NCBI RefSeq assembly: GCF_020089865.1
Contig: NZ_JAIRBM010000003.1
Location: 248,001-312,000 of the forward strand
DNA from: Microvirga puerhi
GTDB taxonomy: Bacteria; Pseudomonadota; Alphaproteobacteria; Rhizobiales; Beijerinckiaceae
DNA: 64,000 nt
Direction: 5' to 3'
In this document: piece by piece, positions 1-8,362 of the stretch
Layout of the letters: each line of letters opens with the position of its first letter
Position numbering within the stretch: position 1 is the stretch's first letter
Translations under genes and position numbers: made by a program
Notes under the pieces: model-generated
Told to the model about the DNA's origin: nothing
Seen by the model: the letters and a program-made list of their open reading frames with translations, nothing else
The model's database searches: none

Positions 1-1
1 C

Positions 2-199
2 TTCACCGCGGCGCGTGCCGAAACCGACGAGGCCAAGCGCAACGACCTTTATCGCCAGGCGGCCGAGCTGATCTCCAAGGATGCTCCCTGGATCTTTCTC
101 TATCAGGACAAGCTGCCGCGCATCCTCCGTGCGCGTGTCACGGGCATCGTTCCGGCCCGCTCCGTTTTCTTCGACTATTCGAGGATCGGGGTGCGCTGA
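2..199 (+). CDS. ABC transporter substrate-binding protein, family 5, C-terminal end (partial)
   Basis: Only the last 65 codons are present; the gene begins upstream of the window. The frame is open from base 2 to the TGA at 197-199. The visible end (a charged helix followed by a segment reading DAPWIFLYQDKLPRILR) is typical of the C-terminus of DppA/OppA-type periplasmic binding proteins (SBP_bac_5), where a late Pro-Trp-Ile/Leu-Phe-Leu segment precedes the final strand. It lies just upstream of DppC/B/D/F-like genes in the same direction, so it is most likely the binding protein of that importer. Substrate cannot be read from this fragment. Confidence 0.75.
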   Translation, partial: FTAARAETDEAKRNDLYRQAAELISKDAPWIFLYQDKLPRILRARVTGIVPARSVFFDYSRIGVR

Positions 200-250
200 A
201 GCCCCGGTTTCTCCAATGTTTCCAGAACATGCAAGAGAGGAGTCTATTCC

Positions 251-973
251 ATGATGCTAGGTTGGCGCGCACGTATTGGCCAGATGAGGCCCGCGACTGC
301 GATCGAAGGGGCCGAGGAATGGCGTAGCGTCGCCCCCGTCGGTGTCGCCTTCGCCGATGCCCGTACGATTGTGCCGCGGGTGGACGATGAAGGCCTGAAG
401 GTGATGATGGGCCAAGTGCTCGAAGCCGCGCGCCAGCTTGCGACGGCGAAGGTCGACTTGATCGTTCAATGCGGCGCGCCCGGTACATTCCTGCGTGGAC
501 CCGGGCACGACGAAGATGTCTGCGCCGAGATCCAGAAGACGACGGGCATTCCCGCGATCACCATGATGGGCGCTCAGATGGATGCCCTGAAAGCTCTCGG
601 CGCCAAGACCGTCGCCGTCGGTACGATCTACACCGACGAAGTGAACAAGAAGATGGCGAGCTACATGGAGGCTTATGGCTTCTCCGTGAAGTCGATGATT
701 GGTCTGCAGATTACCGATCCGTTCGACGCGAGCGTGCATGACGCGGACAGCGCCTACAGGCTGGGCAAGCAAGCCCTCAAGGAAGCCGGCCAGGCCGATG
801 CCATTCTCATCTCGTGCGGGACGTATCGCACTTTTGCGACGCTGCCGTATCTCGAAATGGATACCCGGACGCCCGTGATCTCGAGCAATCAGGCGACTCT
901 TTGGCGCGCGTTGCGAGCCTGCGGCTTGCCCGACCAGATCCCCAATCTCGGCAAGCTCTGGACCGTTGCCTGA
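251..973 (+). CDS. Asp/Glu racemase superfamily protein (maleate isomerase / arylmalonate decarboxylase-like)
   Basis: 240 residues, the usual size for the maleate cis-trans isomerase/arylmalonate decarboxylase branch of the Asp/Glu racemase superfamily. Both half-domain cysteines expected of a two-base racemase or isomerase are present: Cys74 in VQCGAPGTF and Cys189 in ISCGTYRTF, each followed by Gly and a Thr/Ser-rich turn. Soluble, no signal peptide. It sits between the binding-protein gene and the permeases of a peptide-type ABC importer, so it probably acts on the imported compound or its breakdown product. A neighbouring aldehyde dehydrogenase makes a dicarboxylate-type substrate such as maleate conceivable, but that is inference. 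A hydantoin or amino-acid racemase role is the alternative. Confidence 0.75.
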   Translation: MMLGWRARIGQMRPATAIEGAEEWRSVAPVGVAFADARTIVPRVDDEGLKVMMGQVLEAARQLATAKVDLIVQCGAPGTFLRGPGHDEDVCAEIQKTTGIPAITMMGAQMDALKALGAKTVAVGTIYTDEVNKKMASYMEAYGFSVKSMIGLQITDPFDASVHDADSAYRLGKQALKEAGQADAILISCGTYRTFATLPYLEMDTRTPVISSNQATLWRALRACGLPDQIPNLGKLWTVA

Positions 974-1000
974 GTGCGGATGCAGGTGAGGTAACAAGCA

Positions 1001-1885
1001 ATGGCAGCGATTACACAGACAGCTCCGGCCACAAACAGTTTCGGTCGCACGGTCGTCAGGCACGTGTTGTCCAACCCGTCTCTGGCCGTTGGGCTTGCTA
1101 TCATCGCTGCCATCGTCGTCCTCGCAATCTTTGCCGATTGGATCGCGCCTTTCGACCCGCTCCATGTGGATCCGCTGGCGCGCTACCAGAGGCCCTTGTC
1201 CGGATGGCATGTTCTGGGGACGGATGAACTGGGTAGAGACATCCTCAGCCGTCTGATCTATGGCGCACGCTTCGCCCTGCTGGTTGCGATCCTGCCGACC
1301 GTCATCGCGCTCCTGATCGGCGGAGCAATCGGTCTCTCGGCAGGCTATGTGGGTGGTCTATGGGACAGCGTGGTCATGCGCGTCTTCGACGTCATGTTCG
1401 CCTTCCCGGGCATTCTGCTTGCACTCGGCATCAGCGCCGCACTCGGCCCGGGACTCAGCTCGATGATCATTGCGATGGTCGTCGTAACGATCCCCGCTTT
1501 CGGGCGGATCGTTCGTGGTGTCGTGCTTGGTATCAAGGAGGAACTCTATGTCGAGGCGGCGCGCACCTTGGGCTACAGCCATACGCGCATCGCTCTTCGT
1601 CACATCCTCCCCAACGTTCTCGGACCCGCCGTGGTCTATGGAACGCTGCAGACTGGGCGCAATGTCATTCTGTCCGCAAGCTTGAGCTTCCTGGGCCTTG
1701 GCCCACAGCCGCCGACGCCCGAATGGGGGCAGATGCTCTCGAGCGGCCGGACGGCGATCGCGACCGCAGCGCATGTGGCAACCATTCCGGGGCTCGCCAT
1801 CGTTCTCCTTGCCGTGGGCTTCAATCTGATCGGCGATGCTGCGCGCGACATGCTCGATCCCCGATTCACCAAGGATCGGAGTTGA
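1001..1885 (+). CDS. Peptide-type ABC transporter permease, DppC/OppC family
   Basis: 294 residues. The N-terminal OppC_N segment with one membrane helix (about 25-50) is followed by the family hallmark HVLGTDELGRDILSRL (about 70-85) and five further hydrophobic segments. The EAA-loop region reads EAARTLGYSHTRIALRHILPN (about residues 184-204), where the ATPase docks. A strong ribosome site (AGGTGAGG) lies 8-15 bases before the ATG. The gene precedes the DppB-like partner by 3 bases, which reverses the usual DppB-then-DppC order. Inner-membrane half of a heteromeric channel; substrate unknown, dipeptide/oligopeptide or related amide by family. Confidence 0.9.
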   Translation: MAAITQTAPATNSFGRTVVRHVLSNPSLAVGLAIIAAIVVLAIFADWIAPFDPLHVDPLARYQRPLSGWHVLGTDELGRDILSRLIYGARFALLVAILPTVIALLIGGAIGLSAGYVGGLWDSVVMRVFDVMFAFPGILLALGISAALGPGLSSMIIAMVVVTIPAFGRIVRGVVLGIKEELYVEAARTLGYSHTRIALRHILPNVLGPAVVYGTLQTGRNVILSASLSFLGLGPQPPTPEWGQMLSSGRTAIATAAHVATIPGLAIVLLAVGFNLIGDAARDMLDPRFTKDRS

Positions 1886-1888
1886 ATC

Positions 1889-2839
1889 ATGCTGTCATTC
1901 ATCTTCAATCGCGGCCTGCAGATCGTTCCCGTCATCATCGGGGTGACCCTCGCAACTTTCCTGCTAGCGCAGATCATCCCCGGCGATCCCGCCGACGTGC
2001 TGCTCGGAAGCATGGCCTCGGAAGAGGCGCGGCAGCAACTGCGCGTGGCCTTGGGGCTAAACGAACCGATCTATGTGCAGTATGCGATCTACCTGAAGAA
2101 TCTCCTTCAGGGCGATCTTGGCCAGTCGTTTACCTTCGCGCAGCCCGTCACGCAGGTCATCGTCGAACGACTCTTCAACACATCACTCCTGGCGGTTGCA
2201 GCCATTCTCCTCGCGTCGGTGGCAGGGGTTGCTGCCGGAACCTGGGCCGCCCTTCGGCCTGGTTCTGTCAGGGATCAGGGTCTATCCGTCATCGTGCTGT
2301 TCTTCAACAGCATGCCGTCCTTCTGGCTTGGGCTCGTCCTGATCCTGATCTTCGGGTTGCACCTGCGTCTTCTCCCCATCGGCGGAATGCAGGACGCGAC
2401 CGGCAGCAGTGGGATCGGCAGTCTGGTGGCTCACATGGCGCTACCAACCATTACCCTCGCGGCATGGTCCCTTGCCGTGATCGCGCGCATGACGCGGTCC
2501 TCCATCCTCGACGTGATCAACAGTGATTACATCCGCACTGCTCGCAGCAGAGGCGTGAGCGAAGTGCGGATCGTGCTCTGTCACGCTCTCCCGAATGCAA
2601 TGCCTTCGGTGATTACCGTTATTGGCATGCAGATGGGCTTTCTTCTCAGTGGCGCCGTTCTTACCGAAACGGTCTTCTCCTGGCCCGGAATCGGTCTTGC
2701 GATGTACCAGGCGATATCGACCCGGGACATTCCGTTGATCCAGGGCGGCATACTCGTCCTTGCGGTTGCTTTTGTCCTGATCAATTTCGCCGTCGACATT
2801 CTCTACGCGTACTTCAATCCGAAGATAAAGCTGGGATGA
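1889..2839 (+). CDS. Peptide-type ABC transporter permease, DppB/OppB family
   Basis: 316 residues. Shows the DppB/OppB N-terminal pattern: a first helix at about 10-30, then IIPGDPADVLLG and ALGLNEPIYVQY, and the GDLGQSF motif near residue 75. The EAA loop (TARSRGVSEVRIVLCHALPNA, about 212-232) and the terminal helices are intact. It starts 3 bases after the DppC-like stop and its TGA overlaps the ATG of the next ATPase gene by 4 bases, implying translational coupling. Forms the channel with the upstream permease. Confidence 0.92.
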   Translation: MLSFIFNRGLQIVPVIIGVTLATFLLAQIIPGDPADVLLGSMASEEARQQLRVALGLNEPIYVQYAIYLKNLLQGDLGQSFTFAQPVTQVIVERLFNTSLLAVAAILLASVAGVAAGTWAALRPGSVRDQGLSVIVLFFNSMPSFWLGLVLILIFGLHLRLLPIGGMQDATGSSGIGSLVAHMALPTITLAAWSLAVIARMTRSSILDVINSDYIRTARSRGVSEVRIVLCHALPNAMPSVITVIGMQMGFLLSGAVLTETVFSWPGIGLAMYQAISTRDIPLIQGGILVLAVAFVLINFAVDILYAYFNPKIKLG

Positions 2840-3888
2840 TGATACTCGCACAATCTTCCCCACTTCGTCCTATCAGTGCCAACGGGCCAGTTCTTGAACT
2901 TAAGAATCTGGGCGTCGCGTATGGCCGTGGAGCCGCCTCGGTTCAGGTCGTCCATGACGTATCTCTTGCGGTCGAACGGGGCGAAGCACTCGGCATCGTC
3001 GGCGAGTCCGGATGCGGCAAGAGCCAGACGATGCTGGCGGCGCTTGGACTTCTGCCACGCGGTGGGCGGATAACGTCAGGTCAGGTCTTGCTGGAAGGGC
3101 AGGATCTGGTCGGGCGCTCCCCCCGCCAGATGCGTCCGGTTCGTGGCCGTGAAATTGCGCTCATCTCTCAGGACGCGCTGACGTCTCTTAATCCCGCCAT
3201 GACGATCGGCAAGCAGATGGCGGAGCCGATGATCCACTATGGCGGGATGTCACGCTCCGCTGCGCGGCAGCGTTGCACCGAGCTGCTCGATCTCGTCGGT
3301 ATTCCGGGCGCAGCCGCGCGCCTTGCCAGCTATCCACACGAACTCTCTGGAGGCATGCGCCAGCGGGCGCTCATTGCCATGGCGATCAGCGCCAATCCCA
3401 AGGTTCTCATCGCGGACGAGCCGACGACCGCCCTCGATGTCACGACCCAGTCCCAGATTCTGCGCCTGATCGATTCCTTGCGCAAGGAACTGGGGATGGC
3501 GCTCATTCTCATCACCCATGACCTTGGAGTTGTGGCCGGCGTCGCGGACCGCGTCGCAGTTCTCTATGCCGGCCGTGTTGTAGAAACCGCTGAGACGGAA
3601 ACGCTGTTCGCTGCGCCCAGGCATCCCTATACGAAGGCGCTGCTCGATTCCATCGCGCGCATCGAGGACGATGTTGCAGAGCGGCTCAACCCCATTCCCG
3701 GTCTTCCGCCGGACCCGCGCAACCCCGTATCGGGATGCGCCTTCCATCCACGCTGCGAATATTCGCGCGAGATCTGTCGAAACGCCTTGCCGATTCTTGA
3801 AGACGGCACAGGTGCGCAACACCCTGTTCGCTGCCATGTCGACCCGTTCGTGAGCTCATCCCTTAGAGCTGTCGGAGGAGCGCGATGA
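2836..3888 (+). CDS. Peptide-type ABC transporter ATP-binding protein, DppD/OppD family
   Basis: 350 residues. Walker A GESGCGKSQ (about 55-63), Q-loop SQDALTSLNP, signature LSGGMRQR, Walker B VLIADEPTTALD and the H-loop histidine in LITHD are all intact. The C-terminal oligo_HPY extension contains the Cys-rich element typical of DppD/OppD (CAFHPRC...C). Starts at an ATG overlapping the upstream stop by 4 bases; alternative ATG codons follow directly, so the exact start may be one codon later. It pairs with the downstream DppF-like ATPase. Confidence 0.92.
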   Translation: MMILAQSSPLRPISANGPVLELKNLGVAYGRGAASVQVVHDVSLAVERGEALGIVGESGCGKSQTMLAALGLLPRGGRITSGQVLLEGQDLVGRSPRQMRPVRGREIALISQDALTSLNPAMTIGKQMAEPMIHYGGMSRSAARQRCTELLDLVGIPGAAARLASYPHELSGGMRQRALIAMAISANPKVLIADEPTTALDVTTQSQILRLIDSLRKELGMALILITHDLGVVAGVADRVAVLYAGRVVETAETETLFAAPRHPYTKALLDSIARIEDDVAERLNPIPGLPPDPRNPVSGCAFHPRCEYSREICRNALPILEDGTGAQHPVRCHVDPFVSSSLRAVGGAR

Positions 3889-4916
3889 ACACTCCAGCCA
3901 TACAGCTGAAGAACGTGTCCGTTCGGTTTCCAATTCGGACCGGTATCCTGCGTCGCGTTGTGGGCGAGGTTCATGCGGTCGATGACATCTCCTTCGAGAT
4001 CAATGAAGGCGAAACCCTTGGACTGGTAGGTGAAAGCGGAAGTGGCAAGAGTACGACCGGGCGCGCGCTGATGGGGCTTGCCCCACTCACCGCCGGGAGC
4101 GTCGCGTGCTTCGGACGGGACCTCAAGCAGCTGAAGTTGGCGTCCGGTGCGTTGCCGCGCATTTCGCAGATTGTGTTTCAGGATCCTTACGCAAGCCTTA
4201 ACCCGCGGATGACCATCGGCGAGACTCTCCAAGAAGTCCTCGAGGTCCACGGACTTGCTAAGGGGCGCGACGCCAAACAGCGGGTCGACATGCTCCTCGA
4301 CGACGTGGGGCTTCGCCGCGATCTGGCCGAGCGCCATCCGCATGCTCTTTCGGGCGGACAGCGCCAGAGGGTCGCGATCGCGCGGGCGCTTGCTATTGAG
4401 CCGAAGTTCATCGTCCTCGACGAGGTCGTCTCCGCGCTCGACGTCAGCATTCAGGGCCAGATCGTCAACCTGCTGCAGGATCTGCAGCGGGACCGGAAAC
4501 TGACCTATCTCTTCATTACCCATGACTTGAGCATCGTGCGGCATGTCTCCCACAGCCTTGTCGTCATGTATGGCGGTCAGGTCATGGAGAAGGGGCCACG
4601 CAAGAGCATCTTTGCTGCACCGCTTCACCCCTATACCTCGGCTTTGCTCTCGGCCGTGCCCGTTCCGGATCCGAAGATCGAGCGCATGCGCCCACGCATC
4701 GACGTGCGGTCGGAGCCACCTAATCCCCTCGCGCCTCTGACGGGATGCCGTTTTCAGAAGTCTTGCCTTTTCGCCTCTGAGATCTGCCGATCCGAGCGGC
4801 CGCAGCTTCAATCGATTGAGGGGCACGATCCGCAGCATCTCGCTGCATGTCATCACATGAGAGAACCGCGGGTGCGCGAAGCGCTGTCGCGCGCGGCACG
4901 AGGAGCTTTGTCTTGA
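3885..4916 (+). CDS. Peptide-type ABC transporter ATP-binding protein, DppF/OppF family
   Basis: 343 residues. N-terminal insertion between strands 1 and 2 (RTGILRRVVGEVHAVDD) is the DppF/OppF pattern. Walker A GESGSGKST, Q-loop VFQDPYASLNPR, signature LSGGQRQR, Walker B FIVLDEVVSALD (Val replaces the more common Pro-Val/Ser), H-loop FITHD. A C-terminal oligo_HPY region with cysteines in CRFQKSC is present. The ATG overlaps the DppD-like stop by 4 bases. The final codons overlap the start of the aldehyde dehydrogenase gene. Confidence 0.92.
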   Translation: MNTPAIQLKNVSVRFPIRTGILRRVVGEVHAVDDISFEINEGETLGLVGESGSGKSTTGRALMGLAPLTAGSVACFGRDLKQLKLASGALPRISQIVFQDPYASLNPRMTIGETLQEVLEVHGLAKGRDAKQRVDMLLDDVGLRRDLAERHPHALSGGQRQRVAIARALAIEPKFIVLDEVVSALDVSIQGQIVNLLQDLQRDRKLTYLFITHDLSIVRHVSHSLVVMYGGQVMEKGPRKSIFAAPLHPYTSALLSAVPVPDPKIERMRPRIDVRSEPPNPLAPLTGCRFQKSCLFASEICRSERPQLQSIEGHDPQHLAACHHMREPRVREALSRAARGALS

Positions 4917-6400
4917 ACAAGCCTGAAACGAAACTGGATCTCGCCTTCACGTCCTATGTCGGCGGCACGACGCTCGCGGCCCGGGGCGAGCCGCTTCCAC
5001 TTGTCGATCCATCCACCGGCAAAGTCTGGGCGCGCTCCTATATCGATGAGAGCGCGGTCGACCAAGCCGTCGAAAGTGCATCGCGAGCTTATTCAGATGC
5101 GAGATGGGCTGACCTTGCGCCGGCCGAGCGCGCATCTCTCTTACGCAAATTAGGGGAACTCATCGCCCAGCATGCGGAAGCCCTTGGTGAGCTTGAGAGC
5201 CTTGCCAATGGGAAGAGCCATGCGGCGACGGCTGCGGAGATGCGAGGCAGCGCGCAGTGGTATCACTTCTACGCCAGTGCGCTTGAAACACATGACGATG
5301 TCCTTCGGATGGTGTCCCGCACCGCGGAGGCGCGGGTGATCCGCGAGCCGCTCGGTGTCGTCGTTGCCATCACGCCCTTCAATGGTGCTCTCTCGTTAGG
5401 CACCTGGAAGTTGGCACCTGCCCTGGCGATGGGAAATGCCGTCATTCTCAAGCCGCCGGCCGATGCACCCGGCTCCAGCATTATGCTCGCCGAGCTCGCA
5501 CTCCAGGCGGGCTTCCCAAAAGGGATCGTCAACGTCGTCATTGGTGATGCCGCGGTCAGCGAGAAGCTCGCAACGCACCCTGGCGTCGCAATGGTGAGCT
5601 TTACCGGGAGCACGGCGACGGCTCGCGTTCTTGGGGCAAAAGTTGCCGCCGGCATGAAACGCTTTGTCTGCGAGGCCGGGGGAAAGTCGGCACACATCAT
5701 CTTCGAGGACGCTGATCTCGATTCCGCTGTGATTGCCGCAACGCAGGGCGCGTTCTCAGCCACGGGCCAGACCTGCGTCGCAGGCTCCCGCGTCCTCGTT
5801 CACGCGTCGTTGTATGAAACCTTCCTCGGCCGCTACATCGCATCGGCGCAGCGCATCAGGGTCGGACATCCGTCGTCACCGAGAAGCCATATCGGACCGG
5901 TCGCTTCGCGGCGCCAGTTCGACCGCATCAATGCCTATATCGCCGACGCCGTGGCTGCCGGTGGGCGGATCGCGCTGGGCGGCGGCATGCCTTCCGTCGA
6001 GACAGAGCTGGCGGATGGTTTCTGGATCGAACCGACCATTATCGTGGGCGTGACGAGCGACATGCGCATCTGTCGCGAGGAGATCTTCGGCCCCGTCGTG
6101 ACCGTGCAGAGCTTCGAGACGGAGGACGAGGCCATCGCCATCGCAAATGGCGTCGAATACGGGCTCGCAGCCGGATTCTGGACGAAGGATCTTCATCGCG
6201 CACGCCGTGTGTCCAAGCGTCTCCAAGCCGGAACGGTCTGGGTCAACACCTATCGCGCCATCAATCTGCGGGTTCCATTCGGCGGCTTCAAGCAATCCGG
6301 CCTTGGCCGCGAGAACGGCCTCGAGGCCTTGGACGAGTTCTCGCAAATCAAGGCTGTCGTAACGGATTACGGGCCGGCTGCCGATCCGTTTGCTCAATAA
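4913..6400 (+). CDS. NAD(P)-dependent aldehyde dehydrogenase
   Basis: Aldehyde dehydrogenase family, about 495 residues from the chosen start. Catalytic Cys288 in GQTCVAGSR and general-base Glu254 in CEAGGKSAH are present, with the cofactor-site FTGSTATAR and the EEIFGPVV motif. I prefer a TTG start at 4913: it has AGGAG at 4901-4905 and overlaps the upstream TGA (TTGA), matching the coupled style of this operon; an in-frame ATG at 4847 would require 70 bases of overlap with the ATPase gene. Oxidises an aldehyde to an acid; substrate presumably derived from the imported compound. Subfamily cannot be fixed by eye. Confidence 0.87.
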   Translation: MNKPETKLDLAFTSYVGGTTLAARGEPLPLVDPSTGKVWARSYIDESAVDQAVESASRAYSDARWADLAPAERASLLRKLGELIAQHAEALGELESLANGKSHAATAAEMRGSAQWYHFYASALETHDDVLRMVSRTAEARVIREPLGVVVAITPFNGALSLGTWKLAPALAMGNAVILKPPADAPGSSIMLAELALQAGFPKGIVNVVIGDAAVSEKLATHPGVAMVSFTGSTATARVLGAKVAAGMKRFVCEAGGKSAHIIFEDADLDSAVIAATQGAFSATGQTCVAGSRVLVHASLYETFLGRYIASAQRIRVGHPSSPRSHIGPVASRRQFDRINAYIADAVAAGGRIALGGGMPSVETELADGFWIEPTIIVGVTSDMRICREEIFGPVVTVQSFETEDEAIAIANGVEYGLAAGFWTKDLHRARRVSKRLQAGTVWVNTYRAINLRVPFGGFKQSGLGRENGLEALDEFSQIKAVVTDYGPAADPFAQ

Positions 6401-6427
6401 CTTTTCCGGAATGAGAAAGGATCTGAA

Positions 6428-7456
6428 ATGTCATACGCACTTTTGCACAAACCGATCGTCGTCGACGCTCTCCAGTACAACAAGCCGGAGCGTGCCCGGT
6501 TCAAGGAATGGCGTGATGGCGGCATCGGCTGCGTCCATGTCACGCTCGCCATCTGGGAAAATGCCCGTGAGACCCTGACGGCAATCGGTGAATGGAATCG
6601 GCTGCTGGAGCAGAACAGCGATCTCATCGCGCTGGCGACGACCGCAGAGGATGTCGAGCGTATTGCGGCATCCGGACGCACGGCAGTGGTCTACGGCTTT
6701 CAGGATACCTCGCCCTTCGAGGATGACATCGAGCTTGTCGAGATCTTCTACCAGCTCGGCGTTCGTATCGCCCAGCTGACCTACAACGTTCAGAACAGGG
6801 TCGCCTCCGGATGCTGGGAGCCGGATGAGAACGGTGTTTCAAAATTCTTCGGTCGTAATGTCATTGCGGAGATGAACCGCCTCGGCATGCTCGTCGACGT
6901 CTCGCATTGCACCGAGCGGACCTGTTTCGATGCCATCGAGTACTCGTCTCGCCCCATCGCAGTTACACATGCGAACCCGTCCGAGTTCGTTGGGACGGAC
7001 ATCGAGCTGAATCGCAGGAACAAATCTACGCCCCTGATCAAGCGTCTCGCCGAGACGGGCGGTGTCATCGGCCTGAGCATGTATCCCAAGATCATGCGCG
7101 ACGGCTCGAACTGCACGCTCGATACCTTCATCGACATGATCTCCTGGACCGTTGATCTCATCGGTGTCGATTCGATCGGCTTTGGGACGGACTATTACGA
7201 TGGTTGGCCCGAATCTCAGATCAAGTGGTGGCGTGCCGGCCGCTGGGCGCGGGAAAGCGCAATCCCGATCAAAGGATTTTCTGCCTGGCCGACCTGGTTC
7301 AAGTCGTCGGCCGATTTCCAGAACATCCTTGAAGCCATGGAGAAGCGGGGCTTTTCGAGCGAAGAGATCGCGAAGATTGCCGGAGGAAACTGGATCCGCC
7401 TGTTCAGGGAGGGTTTCGTTCCACTTCAGGTTCCGGCGACCGCTAGTGCCGCCTGA
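6428..7456 (+). CDS. Membrane dipeptidase (renal dipeptidase, M19) family, non-canonical metal site
   Basis: 342 residues, soluble. The M19 framework is clear: LGVRIAQLTYN, EMNRLGMLVDVSHCTE, PIAVTHANPSE and a late GFGTDYYDG. The histidines of the DVSH and THAN motifs match two zinc ligands. However the N-terminal His-x-Asp ligand pair of classical enzymes (DGHND) is replaced by VDALQYN, and the bridging-Glu motif reads GFQDTSP, so the classical binuclear zinc site is not conserved. From memory, this subfamily recurs near dimethylglycine-catabolism genes in pseudomonads and rhizobia. Good ribosome site (GAAAGGA). Last gene of the first cluster; a hairpin follows. Confidence 0.85.
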   Translation: MSYALLHKPIVVDALQYNKPERARFKEWRDGGIGCVHVTLAIWENARETLTAIGEWNRLLEQNSDLIALATTAEDVERIAASGRTAVVYGFQDTSPFEDDIELVEIFYQLGVRIAQLTYNVQNRVASGCWEPDENGVSKFFGRNVIAEMNRLGMLVDVSHCTERTCFDAIEYSSRPIAVTHANPSEFVGTDIELNRRNKSTPLIKRLAETGGVIGLSMYPKIMRDGSNCTLDTFIDMISWTVDLIGVDSIGFGTDYYDGWPESQIKWWRAGRWARESAIPIKGFSAWPTWFKSSADFQNILEAMEKRGFSSEEIAKIAGGNWIRLFREGFVPLQVPATASAA

Positions 7457-7477
7457 GACATCAAACTCTTGTTAGTC

Positions 7478-7508
7478 GCGTGTGACCCGTTGAAGATGGG
7501 TCACACGC
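7478..7508 (+). terminator. 11-bp perfect hairpin between two ABC operons
   Basis: GCGTGTGACCC (7478-7488) and GGGTCACACGC (7498-7508) pair perfectly around a 9-base loop. It lies 21 bases after the dipeptidase stop and ends 18 bases before the next ABC permease start. No T-run follows, so it is not a classical intrinsic terminator; it may be a Rho-assisted or attenuating hairpin, or an mRNA-end stabiliser. Confidence 0.5.
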
Positions 7509-7526
7509 CCGATCACGGAGGAGCTC

Positions 7527-8345
7527 ATGGGACACGCCGACACCACCATTCCGATCTCTGTTACACCGGTGCCGGTGTGGCGAAGGATGCGCGCCTTTTA
7601 TCCCATCGTGTCGCTTTTTGTGCTCCTTGGAATGTGGCAGGCCACGGTCATGCTCTTCGAGCCCGCGCCCTATCTGCTGCCGCACCCGATCGCAGTGGCC
7701 AACGTGATCGTCAGCCAGTTCCCAGCGCTCCTTTATCACACAGGGATCACGGCCTTCGAGACGAGTTTGGCCTTCACCCTGAGCATCGCGGTCGCAATGC
7801 CGATTGCCTTCCTCATTGCACGGTTCCGTTGGTTCGAGGAAACGGTCTATCCGCTCTTGGTCGTCAGCCAAGCTGTGCCGAAAGTGGCTCTTGCTCCCCT
7901 CATTCTCGTCTGGCTCGGTTTCGGCCTGAGCACGAAGGTGATGATCGGTATCCTTGTTGCATTTTTTCCTGTCGTCATCAGCACGGTGGTCGGTTTGAAG
8001 AGCGTGCCCAAGGACATGATTTTCCTCGGACGCTCCATGGGCCTGTCGGCGCGTGACATGTTCAGGAAGATTTACTTTCCCTTTGCGCTTCCCAGCATCT
8101 TCGGGGGACTGAAGGTCTGCATCACCTTGGCGGTCGTCGGCGCCGTCGTCGGCGAGTTCGTGGGCGCGGACAAGGGGCTGGGCTACCTCATCCTCTTGGC
8201 AAGCGGGCAGATGCAGACGGCACTGATGTTCGCTGCACTCATCTTCCTCGTCCTGATCGGCGTGGTGAGCTTTGCTCTCGTTCAATGGGCCGAGGCACGT
8301 CTCATGCCCTGGCACAGCTCCGTCCGTCAGGACGCCGGACATTGA
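7527..8345 (+). CDS. ABC transporter permease, nitrate/sulfonate/taurine (SsuC/TauC) type
   Basis: 272 residues with about six membrane helices. The N-terminal segment ending in PYLLPHPIAVANVI, the PKVALAPLILVWLGFG motif and the GAVVGEFVGADKGLGYLI motif are characteristic of SsuC/TauC/ThiX permeases. The EAA loop follows GRSMGLSARDMFRKIYFPFALP. GGAGGAG lies 4-10 bases upstream of the ATG. First gene of a permease-ATPase-binding protein cassette; ligand unknown (this family includes sulfonate, nitrate, pyrimidine-precursor and aromatic-acid importers). Confidence 0.9.
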   Translation: MGHADTTIPISVTPVPVWRRMRAFYPIVSLFVLLGMWQATVMLFEPAPYLLPHPIAVANVIVSQFPALLYHTGITAFETSLAFTLSIAVAMPIAFLIARFRWFEETVYPLLVVSQAVPKVALAPLILVWLGFGLSTKVMIGILVAFFPVVISTVVGLKSVPKDMIFLGRSMGLSARDMFRKIYFPFALPSIFGGLKVCITLAVVGAVVGEFVGADKGLGYLILLASGQMQTALMFAALIFLVLIGVVSFALVQWAEARLMPWHSSVRQDAGH

Positions 8346-8362
8346 GGGAGGGGAGCAGCATT

